Source of the DNA: DATBLZ01 sp036555065
Lineage (GTDB): Bacteria > Pseudomonadota > Gammaproteobacteria > Steroidobacterales > Rariloculaceae
Reading direction: 5' to 3'
Assembly: GCA_036555065.1 (NCBI GenBank)
Contig: DATBLZ010000069.1
Location: 1 to 45,820, forward strand
DNA: 45,820 nucleotides
Part shown: piece after piece, positions 24,807 to 33,041 of the stretch
How positions within the stretch are numbered: the stretch's first letter is position 1
How the letters are laid out: every line of letters begins with the position of its first letter
Made by a program: the position numbers and the translations under genes
The notes under the pieces: generated by a model
Told to the model about the DNA's origin: nothing
The model's input: only the letters and a program-made list of their open reading frames with translations
Databases searched by the model: none

Positions 24807-25636
24807 AGACCATGAGCTCCCTCCGCCTCGCCGTGCTGCTCGCAGCGTTCTTTCTCGTGATCGCGGCGCTCTCGGCGCAGCCGCGGGAGTTTCGCGAGTA
24901 CCCGGGCGCCGAGTACAACGACTACCCGCTACCTACCGACTACCGGGAGCCCGCGGAATGGACGTTCGCGCGACTCATGTATCCGCCGCATTCGTCGGCG
25001 CGCTGGGGCTTGCGTACTCAATGGGAGCAAGGGGGCTCGACCTGGACGATCGACTATCCGCGCGGGGACCGGCATATCGTCGAGGCCCTCGAGCGCCTGA
25101 CCAGCGTCGACGCAAGGTCGGTCGAACAGCCCGTGAACCTCGACGACGGCGACGACGTGTTCTATTGGCCGTGGCTCTATGTCGTCGAGCCCGGAACGTG
25201 GGACCTCACCGACGCCCAAGCCGCGAAGCTGCGCGAGTACTTGCTGCGCGGTGGATTCCTAATGGCCGACGACTTCCATGGCACTTGGGAATGGGCCGTC
25301 TTCACCGCGAGCATGCAGCGGGTTTTTCCCGACCGCGCGATCGTTGACATCGATGCCGCCGACCCCATTTTCCATACGATCTGGGACATGGACGGACTGC
25401 AGCAGATTCCCGGCTACCAGTTCTTGCGCAGCGGACGAACCTACGAGCAGGACGGCGTCATCCCGCGTTGGCGAGCGATCTACGACGACGAAGGCCGAAT
25501 CATGGTCGCGATCTGCCACAACATGGACTTGGGCGACGCCGTGGAGCACGCGGATACTCCGGAGTACCCGGAAGAGTACTCCGCGCAGGCGCTGCGGATT
25601 TTCGGCAACTATCTCGTCTACGCTTTCACGCACTGA
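24803..25636 (+). CDS. DUF4159 domain exported protein
   Basis: A 277-residue protein. An N-terminal hydrophobic segment (LRLAVLLAAFFLVIAALSAQP) acts as signal peptide or anchor. The rest is a DUF4159 domain: WTFARLMYPPHS, WTIDYPRGDRHIVEALERLT, YVVEPGTWDLTDAQAAKLREYL, GGFLMADDFHG, and a late VAICHNMDLGDA. DUF4159 has a glutamine-amidotransferase-like fold and usually sits in MoxR/VWA/DUF58 clusters; here it instead follows ubiB with a 4-nt overlap. No catalytic Cys is obvious. Function is unknown. Confidence 0.88.
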   Translation: MKTMSSLRLAVLLAAFFLVIAALSAQPREFREYPGAEYNDYPLPTDYREPAEWTFARLMYPPHSSARWGLRTQWEQGGSTWTIDYPRGDRHIVEALERLTSVDARSVEQPVNLDDGDDVFYWPWLYVVEPGTWDLTDAQAAKLREYLLRGGFLMADDFHGTWEWAVFTASMQRVFPDRAIVDIDAADPIFHTIWDMDGLQQIPGYQFLRSGRTYEQDGVIPRWRAIYDDEGRIMVAICHNMDLGDAVEHADTPEYPEEYSAQALRIFGNYLVYAFTH

Positions 25637-25651
25637 GCGCCGAGCGCGCGC

Positions 25652-26767
25652 TCAAAGATACCGGCCGCAGCCGTGTAGCACGCGATCGGCGAGCGTGACG
25701 GTAACGGTGGCCTCGAAGGCTTCGCCGCTCATCGAGTCCGTGCAGACGCGCCGCTCGACGTCGACGCGGAGCGCCGCGTCGGCCGTGCCGTACGTCGTCC
25801 GCGGAGCGGCAACCGCGGGGTTCGACGACAGGCCTTCGGTGCGCTTCGCGCCGTAGTCGGTCACGAGCACGATTTTGCCTTCGCGCTCGATCTCGACGTT
25901 CCACGCGGGCTCTTGGCCCAAGCCGCGGAAAACGACACCGCGGCGCGCCGCATCGGCCCAAGGCACTTTCGCGGGATTCGATCGGCAATCGACGAAACGC
26001 TGCCCGCCGATCTCGAAAGTCGCAACGTCGCCTTTGCTCCAATAGACGGTCTCGCCTTCTGCGTACCGCGCGCCCGACGCGGAACGCGTCTGCGATAGCA
26101 CCACATACGCGCCGCCGAGCGATGCGGGTATCCACAGTGCGACTTCGCCCGGACCCGTGCGCACGGTGAAGCTCACGGCGGCGTCGCAGTCGTAGACGAA
26201 CGTGCGCCCGACCTCGGGCGCCGCGGCTTGCGGCGCGGTGGGCGCAGGCGGGGCCGCCGCGTCGGGCGAAGTCACGGCCGCTTCGCGCGCGAACGTCAAC
26301 GCATCGCCGCCGCCGAAGAGCTTGAGCTCCGCCCCCACGAGCTCGTAACGCGTGGCCGCGCCGACGGCGCGCAGGAAATCCTGTGAGCGCGACTCGGGCG
26401 CGCATGCCGCCATCGTCACGGCGAGGTTGGGTCCCATTGCGAGGCGGCCGGGCGCGGGCTCGGAGTAGCCGCCGGAATAACGGTTGCAGTCCGCCTGGCC
26501 CGCGACGCGGCCGTCGGCCGTGAACTCGATCGTGTAACGCTCGTTCGGTGGCGCCGCTTCCTCGAAACCGCTCTCGGCTTGGTACGTGACGAGCACCCAA
26601 ACGCCGCCGACGAGGATATCCGTGCCATCGCTCGCAGCGCTTGGTCGGGGCACGTCGGCGTCGACGGCGGGCTCCGCGTCAAGGGCCGGCGCGGCATTGT
26701 CGTCGGCGGGACGGCAACTCCCGAGCGCAAGGGCCGCAAGCGCGAGTAGGGCGATACGCCGCAGCAT
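25652..26767 (-). CDS. Three-domain lipoprotein: META/HslJ, MliC-like and COG3650-like
   Basis: A 371-residue lipoprotein: lipobox LGSC puts the acylated Cys at 18. Residues 53-158 form a META/HslJ-like domain (GGVWVLVTY, RYTIEFTADGRVAGQADCNRYSGGY, LAVTMAAC). Residues 188-262 look like MliC, the membrane-bound inhibitor of C-type lysozyme (TFVYDCDAAVSFTVR, YVVLSQTRSASGARYAEG, VYWSKGDVATFEI). Residues 278-370 resemble the COG3650 domain (FRGLGQEPAWNVEIE, later RVCTDSMSGEAFEATVTV). A Pro/Ala linker (165-185) joins the first two. ATG 26767 was chosen because it starts the signal peptide. Lysozyme inhibition is inferred. Divergent from a TonB receptor. Confidence 0.87.
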   Translation of the reverse strand: MLRRIALLALAALALGSCRPADDNAAPALDAEPAVDADVPRPSAASDGTDILVGGVWVLVTYQAESGFEEAAPPNERYTIEFTADGRVAGQADCNRYSGGYSEPAPGRLAMGPNLAVTMAACAPESRSQDFLRAVGAATRYELVGAELKLFGGGDALTFAREAAVTSPDAAAPPAPTAPQAAAPEVGRTFVYDCDAAVSFTVRTGPGEVALWIPASLGGAYVVLSQTRSASGARYAEGETVYWSKGDVATFEIGGQRFVDCRSNPAKVPWADAARRGVVFRGLGQEPAWNVEIEREGKIVLVTDYGAKRTEGLSSNPAVAAPRTTYGTADAALRVDVERRVCTDSMSGEAFEATVTVTLADRVLHGCGRYL

Positions 26768-26953
26768 TTCTCGCCACCATACTCCGGGCAGGTGCAGCGT
26801 CAACCCGCGGGCCAGGCAACGAATTGCGGCAGGTTGCTTCAGGGCAACAACTTTGGCGGCGGGCGTCGAAGGAAGCGCGCGCCACCGTTGCATTCGTGGT
26901 CAGTGATGCGCGACTATGGCCTCGCGAACGAAGGCAGCCAACGGGGGACCATC

Positions 26954-29428
26954 ATGGAGCACTTCAAGAGAAGGCCGCTCAGCATAGCGGTCGCCGCGAT
27001 TCTCGCGGGCGTTTCGACCAAGGGCATAGCGCAGGTACTCGACGAGTTCATCGTCACGGCCGAGCGCCGCGAGACGGCGCTCCAACAGACGCCGATCTCC
27101 GTCGCGGCGTTCGATGCCGACTCGATGGAGCTCAAGGGCCTCGAGACGCTCGAGGACATCGCGACCGTGACGCCGAACCTCGACATCAAAGGCTCGCGCG
27201 GCACGGGCAACGTCTCGCCGACGTATCAAATTCGCGGCCTCTCGGGCGGCGGCGGCTTGGGCGAGCGCTCCTCGGCCCTGTACATCGATGGCGTCTTCAT
27301 GCCGCGCACGACGGGGCCGTACATGAATGTGCTCGACATCGACCGAATCGAAGTGCTGCGCGGCCCGCAGGGCACGCTGTTCGGGCGCAACAGCACCGGC
27401 GGCGCGATTCGCGTGTTCACGAAGCAGCCCGGACCCGAGCGCGAAGGCTATCTGCGCTTGACCGCCGGCGACTTTGGTCGCCAAGACGTGAGCGCGATGG
27501 TCAACGTGCCGCTTGCCGACAACGTTTATTTCCGTGCGCAGGGCGGCTCTTTGGAGCAAGACGGATTCGTCACGCGCGGCTCGCAAGAGCTCGGCAGCTC
27601 ACAGGACACGCTCGTGCGGCTGCAGCTCGCAATGGAGCCGAGCGACGCGCTCAGTGTGACGGTCGGCGTGAGCTCCACGCAATCGGAGTCGGACGGCAAC
27701 CCCCAGGACCTCACGACGTTCGACATGAACCCGAACCTCGCATACGAAGGCAATCGCGCCGACTGGGTGTCGGATTTCCTCGCGCTCGCGGGGCAGCCGC
27801 GCATCAATGCCAACAACGACCCGCGCATCACGCTCGACGATTACACAATGCCCGATTGGTGCTTCCTCGACGATGCGAATCCGGACTGGGATCCGTCGTG
27901 CGAGCAGTTCAATGACTCTGAGTACACGCAGTTCGATGTCAACGTGTCGTTGGACCTATCCGACCGCTGGACGCTCACGTCGATCACCGGCTTGTCGGAG
28001 TTCGAGAGCAACGGCGTCACGGACTGGGTGCAGATCGGCACCGAGGCGCGCTACGACCACGTCGAGTCCGACGTCGTGTATCAGGAGCTCCAGCTCAACG
28101 CGGCGTTCGATCGCCTCGATCTCGTAACCGGCGTTTCGTACTTCCAAGAGGACGCATTGTCCGGAGCGCCGAGCTACGATCGCCGCGGCTCGAGCGTTTT
28201 CCCGGCGGCCGCGAACGGCAACACCGTTGCCGCCGGCGGGCTCGGCCCGAACGGCGTGTTCGTGACCGTGGATACGGACAGCTTCCAGGACGCGCTCTCG
28301 ATCGGCGTGTTCGCGAACCTGACGTGGCACATCACGGAGCGGCTCAACCTGACTCCGGGCGTGCGCTGGGCTGACGACCAGAAGGAAGTCACGCAAACGC
28401 GTAATCTCGCGAACGACTTCATCCCGTTCGGCGGCCTGCCTTCGCAGACCGTGTTTGCCGAAGAGGACTGGAACAACACGGATTACCGCCTGACGGTCGA
28501 TTATCGGTTCACCGAGAACCACATGATCTACGCGACGACGTCGGAGTCGTACCGCGCGGGTGCCTATAACTACACGATGCCGACGAACGCGGCGGGCGCG
28601 TCTCTGTCGAGCGGCGATGCGCAAACGGCCGCGATCGCGGCCGGCATCGCCGTCGCGTTCACGCCGCCCGAGAAGGTGCAGAACGACGAGATCGGGGTCC
28701 GCACCGAATGGCTCAATGGGCGGCTCCGCGCCAATCTCACTTACTTCGAGATGGCCTACACGGATCGGCAGGGTCCGGTTCAGGTCATCGACCTGACGTC
28801 GCCAACCGGATTCCGCATTCAGCTCGTCAATACCGGCGACGTCGACTTGAGCGGCTACGAGATCGAAGGGCAAGTCGCGGCGACGGAGAACTTGATGATC
28901 GACTTCTCCGCCGGCCTGCTCGATTCGACGCTCAAGGATCCGTGCGCGAACAACGGCGACTTCCTGTTCCCCGGCCCCGTCGAGGACAGCTATTCGTTGG
29001 GTGGACGCTGGATGATGCCGCTCTCGCGAGGCAGCAGCCTCATGTTCGGGCTGAGCTACGCCTATACGGGGCCGCAGCAGACACATCCGGGCGGCACGGC
29101 CGCGACGTGCCCGACGGCAGTGCCGAGCTGGTTCTTCGATTCGCGCTATGAGCTGCCCGATTACACGCTCGTCAACGCGCGGGTGCGCTACACGAGCATG
29201 AGCGGCAACTGGGAGCTCACGCTGTTCGGCAATAACCTCACCGACGAGGTCTACGGGAACTATGCGACGCGGTTCGGCGGCGGATTCTGGGACTCGCCGA
29301 ACCCGGCCGCAGGCGGCGGTGTCGCGGCGCCCCAGCGCTCGGCCCTCGGCATTACGCGCGGCCGCCCGCGCGAGTACGGCGTGACGTTCCAGTACAACTT
29401 CGGCGGCGGGGGCGGCGCAGCCGACTGA
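26954..29428 (+). CDS. TonB-dependent receptor
   Basis: An 824-residue outer-membrane receptor. A signal peptide (about 1-27, ending TKGIAQ) is followed by the TonB-box-like VLDEFIVTAERRET. The plug has QIRGLSGGGG, ALYIDGVFMPR and IDRIEVLRGPQGTLFGRNSTGGAI; a long barrel with extracellular loops follows (one holds DWCFLDDANPDWDPSC). It belongs to the broad group common in oligotrophs that take up organic ligands as well as metals; no substrate can be named. The end is odd: the barrel-closing FQYNF is followed by GGGGGAAD. GGGGGA lies 7 nt before ATG 26954. A TonB2-type energiser is encoded 1.5 kb downstream. Confidence 0.93.
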   Translation: MEHFKRRPLSIAVAAILAGVSTKGIAQVLDEFIVTAERRETALQQTPISVAAFDADSMELKGLETLEDIATVTPNLDIKGSRGTGNVSPTYQIRGLSGGGGLGERSSALYIDGVFMPRTTGPYMNVLDIDRIEVLRGPQGTLFGRNSTGGAIRVFTKQPGPEREGYLRLTAGDFGRQDVSAMVNVPLADNVYFRAQGGSLEQDGFVTRGSQELGSSQDTLVRLQLAMEPSDALSVTVGVSSTQSESDGNPQDLTTFDMNPNLAYEGNRADWVSDFLALAGQPRINANNDPRITLDDYTMPDWCFLDDANPDWDPSCEQFNDSEYTQFDVNVSLDLSDRWTLTSITGLSEFESNGVTDWVQIGTEARYDHVESDVVYQELQLNAAFDRLDLVTGVSYFQEDALSGAPSYDRRGSSVFPAAANGNTVAAGGLGPNGVFVTVDTDSFQDALSIGVFANLTWHITERLNLTPGVRWADDQKEVTQTRNLANDFIPFGGLPSQTVFAEEDWNNTDYRLTVDYRFTENHMIYATTSESYRAGAYNYTMPTNAAGASLSSGDAQTAAIAAGIAVAFTPPEKVQNDEIGVRTEWLNGRLRANLTYFEMAYTDRQGPVQVIDLTSPTGFRIQLVNTGDVDLSGYEIEGQVAATENLMIDFSAGLLDSTLKDPCANNGDFLFPGPVEDSYSLGGRWMMPLSRGSSLMFGLSYAYTGPQQTHPGGTAATCPTAVPSWFFDSRYELPDYTLVNARVRYTSMSGNWELTLFGNNLTDEVYGNYATRFGGGFWDSPNPAAGGGVAAPQRSALGITRGRPREYGVTFQYNFGGGGGAAD

Positions 29429-29465
29429 GCGCGGCCGCCTTTACCTCGTTCGCATCGGCGTAGCA

Positions 29466-29485
29466 GCCGGGGGGTTTCCCCCGGC
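29466..29485 (+). terminator. GC hairpin after the TonB receptor gene
   Basis: GCCGGGGG (29466-29473), loop GTTT, CCCCCGGC (29478-29485) form a strong 8-bp stem 37 bp after the receptor stop. No T-tract follows, so this is a possible non-canonical terminator or 3'-end stabiliser. A TATACT at 29497-29502 could be the -10 of the next gene. Confidence 0.45.
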
Positions 29486-29561
29486 CGCTCATTCGGTATA
29501 CTGCGTCGGTGCGGGGCACCGCAGCAGAAGAACAATAATGGGCTCTAAGCCCAAGGGGAAC

Positions 29562-29732
29562 ATGCAGAATTCGAATGACGGCGGCGACGCGCCGGCGCGC
29601 GAGGACTCGAGCGCAGGCGATCCCGAGGCCTGGGGGATATGGGAAACCGGGCTCTTGCTCGGCAGCATCGCCGTCGGCACGACGGGGCTCGTCGTCATCG
29701 GCTGGGCCGTGGAGCAGTTCATCCTGTCCTGA
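29562..29732 (+). CDS. Small single-span membrane protein
   Basis: A 56-residue protein with a hydrophilic acidic N-terminus (NSNDGGDAPAREDSSAGD) and one TM helix at about 28-50 (WETGLLLGSIAVGTTGLVVIGWAVEQF). AAGGGG 4 nt before ATG 29562 supports this start; an in-frame ATG at 29538 would add 8 residues but has a poorer site. I do not recognise it. It stands between the TonB receptor gene and a VOC protein gene, with a possible -10 (TATACT) at 29497. The codon use and the strong ribosome-binding site suggest a real gene. Confidence 0.6.
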   Translation: MQNSNDGGDAPAREDSSAGDPEAWGIWETGLLLGSIAVGTTGLVVIGWAVEQFILS

Positions 29733-29764
29733 CGCGCTCGGGCTGAAGCTCGAGTGGACCCCAG

Positions 29765-30154
29765 ATGATTTCCGTATCGGTCAGCGTCGACGTGCCGAGC
29801 CTCGCCGACGGCATTCGTTTCTATTCGGCAGCGTTCGGATTCGCGAAGGTCGCCGAGCCCATCCCCGGCATCGTCGTGCTGCGCAACGGCAACGCCGAGA
29901 TCCTTTTGCTCGAGAAAAAGGCCGGCTCCAAGCCATCGATCAATACGCACGATACGCGGCGCTACGAGCGCCATTGGACGCCCGTGCACCTCGACATTCA
30001 TGTCGATGACTTCAAAGCCGCGCTTGCCAAAGCCGTCGCTGCCGGGGCCACGCGCGAGCAGCTCTTCGAGAACGCGGAGCACGGCTCCGTCGCGTTCTGC
30101 AGCGATCCTTTCGGCCATGGCTTCTGCCTCATCGAGAGGAAGCGCCAGAAATAG
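29765..30154 (+). CDS. VOC (glyoxalase/bleomycin resistance) superfamily protein
   Basis: A 129-residue single VOC module of two beta-alpha-beta-beta-beta units: VSVDVPSLADGIRFYSAAFGF opens the first, and HLDIHVDDFKAALAKAVAAGA the second, closing with FCSDPFGHGFCLIE. Candidate metal ligands are His near 78 (PVHLDIHV) and the Glu near the end (LIE); the first His of a glyoxalase I site is not present, so activity as glyoxalase I is doubtful. It probably acts as a small-molecule dioxygenase, isomerase or binding protein. It ends 6 bp before the convergent TPR gene. Confidence 0.87.
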   Translation: MISVSVSVDVPSLADGIRFYSAAFGFAKVAEPIPGIVVLRNGNAEILLLEKKAGSKPSINTHDTRRYERHWTPVHLDIHVDDFKAALAKAVAAGATREQLFENAEHGSVAFCSDPFGHGFCLIERKRQK

Positions 30155-30160
30155 CGCAAG

Positions 30161-31603
30161 TCAGTCGTCCGTCTCGAGCAGCACGAGGTTTTCGAGCGTT
30201 TCGACGTTGCGCCGTAGATCGACGCGCGCGGGATTGCGGCTGACGACGTCGCGCAAGAGCTCGAGCGCGCGCGCGAAGTTCTCCTGATCGATCGCGAGTT
30301 GCGCCATGTAAACGAGCGCGTTCTCGCGGTACAGATCGTAGGCGCTCGCGCGCTGAAACAAGAGCTCCGCTCGGTCGTAGTCGCGAGCCTCGCGATAAAG
30401 CTGCCCGAGCGCCATGAGCGCGTCGGCGTTGGACGGGTCGAGATCGACGGAGCGTTGCAGCGCCGTTCGCGCTGCCTGACGGTCGTTCGCGTGCAGCCGC
30501 AAGGCGGCCTCGCGCGCGAGTAGCTGGCTCTGCTCCGTCTCGGTCAGCGCTGCGCGCCTGGCATCGAGCGAGACGAGGAGGTCCTGCATGTAATCCCATT
30601 CGCCCTTCCGCTCGAGCCACTGCAGCGCCTGATACACGAACGGAAACTCCATGTCGTCGGCGTCTCCGCCCTTCAAGAGCTCGACGGCTCTGGCGATGCT
30701 GCCGAGCTCCATGTGCAGCGTCGCGCAAACCTGGCGGTTGGCGGCCGAGTCGTCGCCGAGGCGGATTGCGGTCTCTAAGCTCGAGAGCGCAAGGTCGCGC
30801 TCACCGGTCGAGAGCGCCGCCTGCGAACGGTAGAGCCAGAGATCGCGATCATCGGCGTTGCCCTGCAACATCTGCTCGATCAGCGTCATCGCGGATCCAT
30901 ATTGTCGGCTCTGGATGAGCGCAAACAGCAGTCCGCGTTGCCACGACTCGTTGCCGTTGTCGAGCGCGAGCGCCTGCTCGAAGGCGCTCGCTGCGCCCCA
31001 ATAATTCTGCGTCTCTTGGTTGAGGTAACCGAGAGCCGCATGGAGATTCGCCGTGTTGAGGCCCAATTCGGCGGCGCGCACCAAGTGCACTCGAGCTTCC
31101 TCGTAGCGTTCCGTCGTGAGGTAAAGGAGCCCGAGCGACTCGTGCACGCGCAGATAATCCGGCAGCGGCACGAGCGCGTTTTGGAACGCGATTTCCGCCG
31201 GTGCGTATCGCTCCAACGAGAGATAAACGTGGCCGATCATGTAGAGCAGCGTCGCGCTGACGGACATCCCGCGGCGCTCCGGATTGAAGCCGCCCGGGAC
31301 GACGCTCAATTGAATCTGCCCTTCGGGGTCGCCTGATTCGAGCAGCGCGAGTAGTTCGCCCTCGCGCTCCCTGATACGCCCGAGCGCGCCCTCGAAGTCC
31401 CGCCGGGTGACGAACGCAAGGACTTCATTGACGAGATCGTTCTCGAGCGGCAGCGGCAGGCCCTCCTTCTGCAGCTGGGGCGGGCTCACGGGCGGCAGCA
31501 TGAGCTTTGCATCCGGCAGATCGATCTTGAGCTCGACTTCGGCCGCATAGGCCGGGAGCTCAAGCACGAACGCCGAGCACGCGAGTAGCAGCAGCTTCCT
31601 CAT
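30161..31603 (-). CDS. Periplasmic TPR protein of the TonB2-type cluster
   Basis: A 480-residue exported protein: signal peptide 1-20 (LLLLACSAFVLELPAYAAE), then a linker and about nine TPR-like helix pairs from residue 115 on (ATLLYMIGHVYLSLERYAPA, VHESLGLLYLTTERYEEA, later NADALMALGQLYREARDYDR). TPR proteins of this kind close TonB2-type operons in Vibrio and other gammaproteobacteria, where they assist TonB-dependent uptake. It starts 7 bp after the tonB-like stop and is the last of six genes read leftward. The exact partner is not visible from sequence. Confidence 0.87.
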   Translation of the reverse strand: MRKLLLLACSAFVLELPAYAAEVELKIDLPDAKLMLPPVSPPQLQKEGLPLPLENDLVNEVLAFVTRRDFEGALGRIREREGELLALLESGDPEGQIQLSVVPGGFNPERRGMSVSATLLYMIGHVYLSLERYAPAEIAFQNALVPLPDYLRVHESLGLLYLTTERYEEARVHLVRAAELGLNTANLHAALGYLNQETQNYWGAASAFEQALALDNGNESWQRGLLFALIQSRQYGSAMTLIEQMLQGNADDRDLWLYRSQAALSTGERDLALSSLETAIRLGDDSAANRQVCATLHMELGSIARAVELLKGGDADDMEFPFVYQALQWLERKGEWDYMQDLLVSLDARRAALTETEQSQLLAREAALRLHANDRQAARTALQRSVDLDPSNADALMALGQLYREARDYDRAELLFQRASAYDLYRENALVYMAQLAIDQENFARALELLRDVVSRNPARVDLRRNVETLENLVLLETDD

Positions 31604-31610
31604 CGGCGCC

Positions 31611-32243
31611 TCATTGGCTCTTTAGTAGGAGCGGCCACCGATACTCCGCTCTGACCGGGACGCCCAACCTCGTCGGTGCGCTGAACAATACTTGTGACGC
31701 GTAATCGAGGAATTCTGCATTCGTCGCGGGGAACGGGTTCTCGAGGATTCTGACGGGATAGGTACGACCGCTTTCGTCGATCACTATATGTATTGCCACG
31801 ACGAATTCCGTCACGCCTCGATCGATCGCCTCGTCCGGATAAGCGAGCGCCGGTGCGCTCAACACGATCGGCAACGTGTCGAGATCGGCAAGGCTCACGA
31901 TCTCGATGCCCGATCCGGCGCCTTCTCCGGGCCCGCCTAGACCAGAGCCGAAGCTTCCGAGCTCGGCCCCCGACAGGTCAACGTCGAGATCCATGATCTT
32001 GAGCGCGATTTCCTCTTCGCGGTTGGCGAGCGCGAGCGACGGCCCCGCGGCGCGCGCGCTCTCGCGTTCCGGAGGCGGCGGCGGAGGCGGCGGTGGAGGC
32101 TCGTACAATTGCACTTCCCGCAATGTGGTCGCTCCGCGCTCGCCGCCGGCCGTGCGATCGTCGAGCACCACGATCGCGAGGAGCAGCGCCAAGAGCCCCG
32201 TTCCGAGCAGACCCGAAAACCATCGCCGTTGCGCTCTTCTCAT
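31611..32243 (-). CDS. TonB-like energy transducer
   Basis: A 210-residue protein of TonB architecture. A cytoplasmic stub and one TM helix (about 9-27, FSGLLGTGLLALLLAIVVL) are followed by a run of ten prolines at about 49-58, a Gly-rich linker near 96-112, and a C-terminal TonB domain at about 125-205 (PDEAIDRGVTEFVVAIHIVID, then SAPTRLGVPVRAEYRWPLLL). The linker is short compared with classical TonB (about 240 residues), as in TonB2-type proteins. It would pass proton-motive energy from the ExbB/ExbD proteins to outer-membrane receptors. The start overlaps the exbD stop by 4 nt. Confidence 0.88.
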   Translation of the reverse strand: MRRAQRRWFSGLLGTGLLALLLAIVVLDDRTAGGERGATTLREVQLYEPPPPPPPPPPERESARAAGPSLALANREEEIALKIMDLDVDLSGAELGSFGSGLGGPGEGAGSGIEIVSLADLDTLPIVLSAPALAYPDEAIDRGVTEFVVAIHIVIDESGRTYPVRILENPFPATNAEFLDYASQVLFSAPTRLGVPVRAEYRWPLLLKSQ

Positions 32244-32653
32244 CTCTCGTCGTCGGTCGTAGCAATGTTCACCGTAGTAGCGCCCCCGAGCTTGACCTCA
32301 TCGATGACGCGCACGAGAAGATCCGTCGTGACGCGCCGGTCCACTTGGAGCACGACGGGTCGTTCCGCCGCGAGCAGCAGCGCCGAGACCGTCGCGCGCA
32401 CGCCGGCGACGCCGATGTTGCTGCGGTCGTACATCACCTCGCCGCCCGCCGTGATCGCGATGAGGATGAGCTCGTCCTCGAGTTGCTCACCGGTGACGGC
32501 CTCGGGCTTCTCGACCTCGACGCCGGTCTCTTTGACGAATACCGTCGTGACGACGAAGAAGATCAGCAGAATGAAGGCCATATCGATCAACGGCGTCAGA
32601 TCGATGCCGTGGGTGTGCTCCTGCTCGAGCCGCTCTTGTAGCGAAGGGCGCAT
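32240..32653 (-). CDS. exbD: ExbD-type biopolymer transport protein
   Basis: A 137-residue inner-membrane protein with one TM helix at about 19-41 and the essential membrane Asp24 in LTPLIDMAFILLIFF. A periplasmic ExbD/TolR domain follows (about 60-135, ending LVRVIDEVKLGGATTVNIAT). ATG 32653 was chosen because it gives the standard cytoplasmic N-terminus; the longer frame is unsupported. It lies 4 bp after the short exbB gene and overlaps tonB by 4 nt. With the ExbB-type partners it forms a proton-driven motor. Confidence 0.94.
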   Translation of the reverse strand: MRPSLQERLEQEHTHGIDLTPLIDMAFILLIFFVVTTVFVKETGVEVEKPEAVTGEQLEDELILIAITAGGEVMYDRSNIGVAGVRATVSALLLAAERPVVLQVDRRVTTDLLVRVIDEVKLGGATTVNIATTDDER

Positions 32654-32657
32654 GGCT

Positions 32658-33041
32658 CTAGCCGTGCTCTCGATGGCGCCGCCGAACGTACGAGTAGAGC
32701 AACAATCCGGGGATGACCATGATGAGGCCGAGTTGCGTCGTGATGAGCGCGTTGGCAATGCCGCTGCTCACCAAGACCTGCTGATTCAGGTCTGCGGCCC
32801 CGGACCTCCCCAGGCCGCGAAACGTCGTGAGCAGTCCTTCGATGGTGCCGAGCAGCCCGAGCAGCGGCAGCGCAGCCAGCAAGACCGGTAATATCTTCAG
32901 CCAGATCCCCGCCTGGCGTTTCCATGGCACATCGCGGTCGCCCAAGGCGAGATTGAACAGCAGGACGTAGCAGAAGAGCGCCAACGCGAGGATGGCCCAG
33001 ATGACGGCGTTGCCCGCGAAATCGGCGCGTAGGCTCGTCAT
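32658..33041 (-). CDS. Short ExbB-type proton channel subunit (ExbB2-like)
   Basis: A 127-residue MotA/TolQ/ExbB protein with three likely TM helices (about 11-33, 50-65 and 96-118). The diagnostic stretch is LLGLLGTIEGLLTTF near 60-74, followed by SSGIANALITTQLGLIMVIPGLL. It is much shorter than E. coli ExbB (244) but of normal length for the second ExbB of TonB2-type operons. It overlaps the preceding long ExbB gene by 4 nt (ATGA) and presumably forms a motor with it and ExbD. Confidence 0.92.
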   Translation of the reverse strand: MTSLRADFAGNAVIWAILALALFCYVLLFNLALGDRDVPWKRQAGIWLKILPVLLAALPLLGLLGTIEGLLTTFRGLGRSGAADLNQQVLVSSGIANALITTQLGLIMVIPGLLLYSYVRRRHREHG

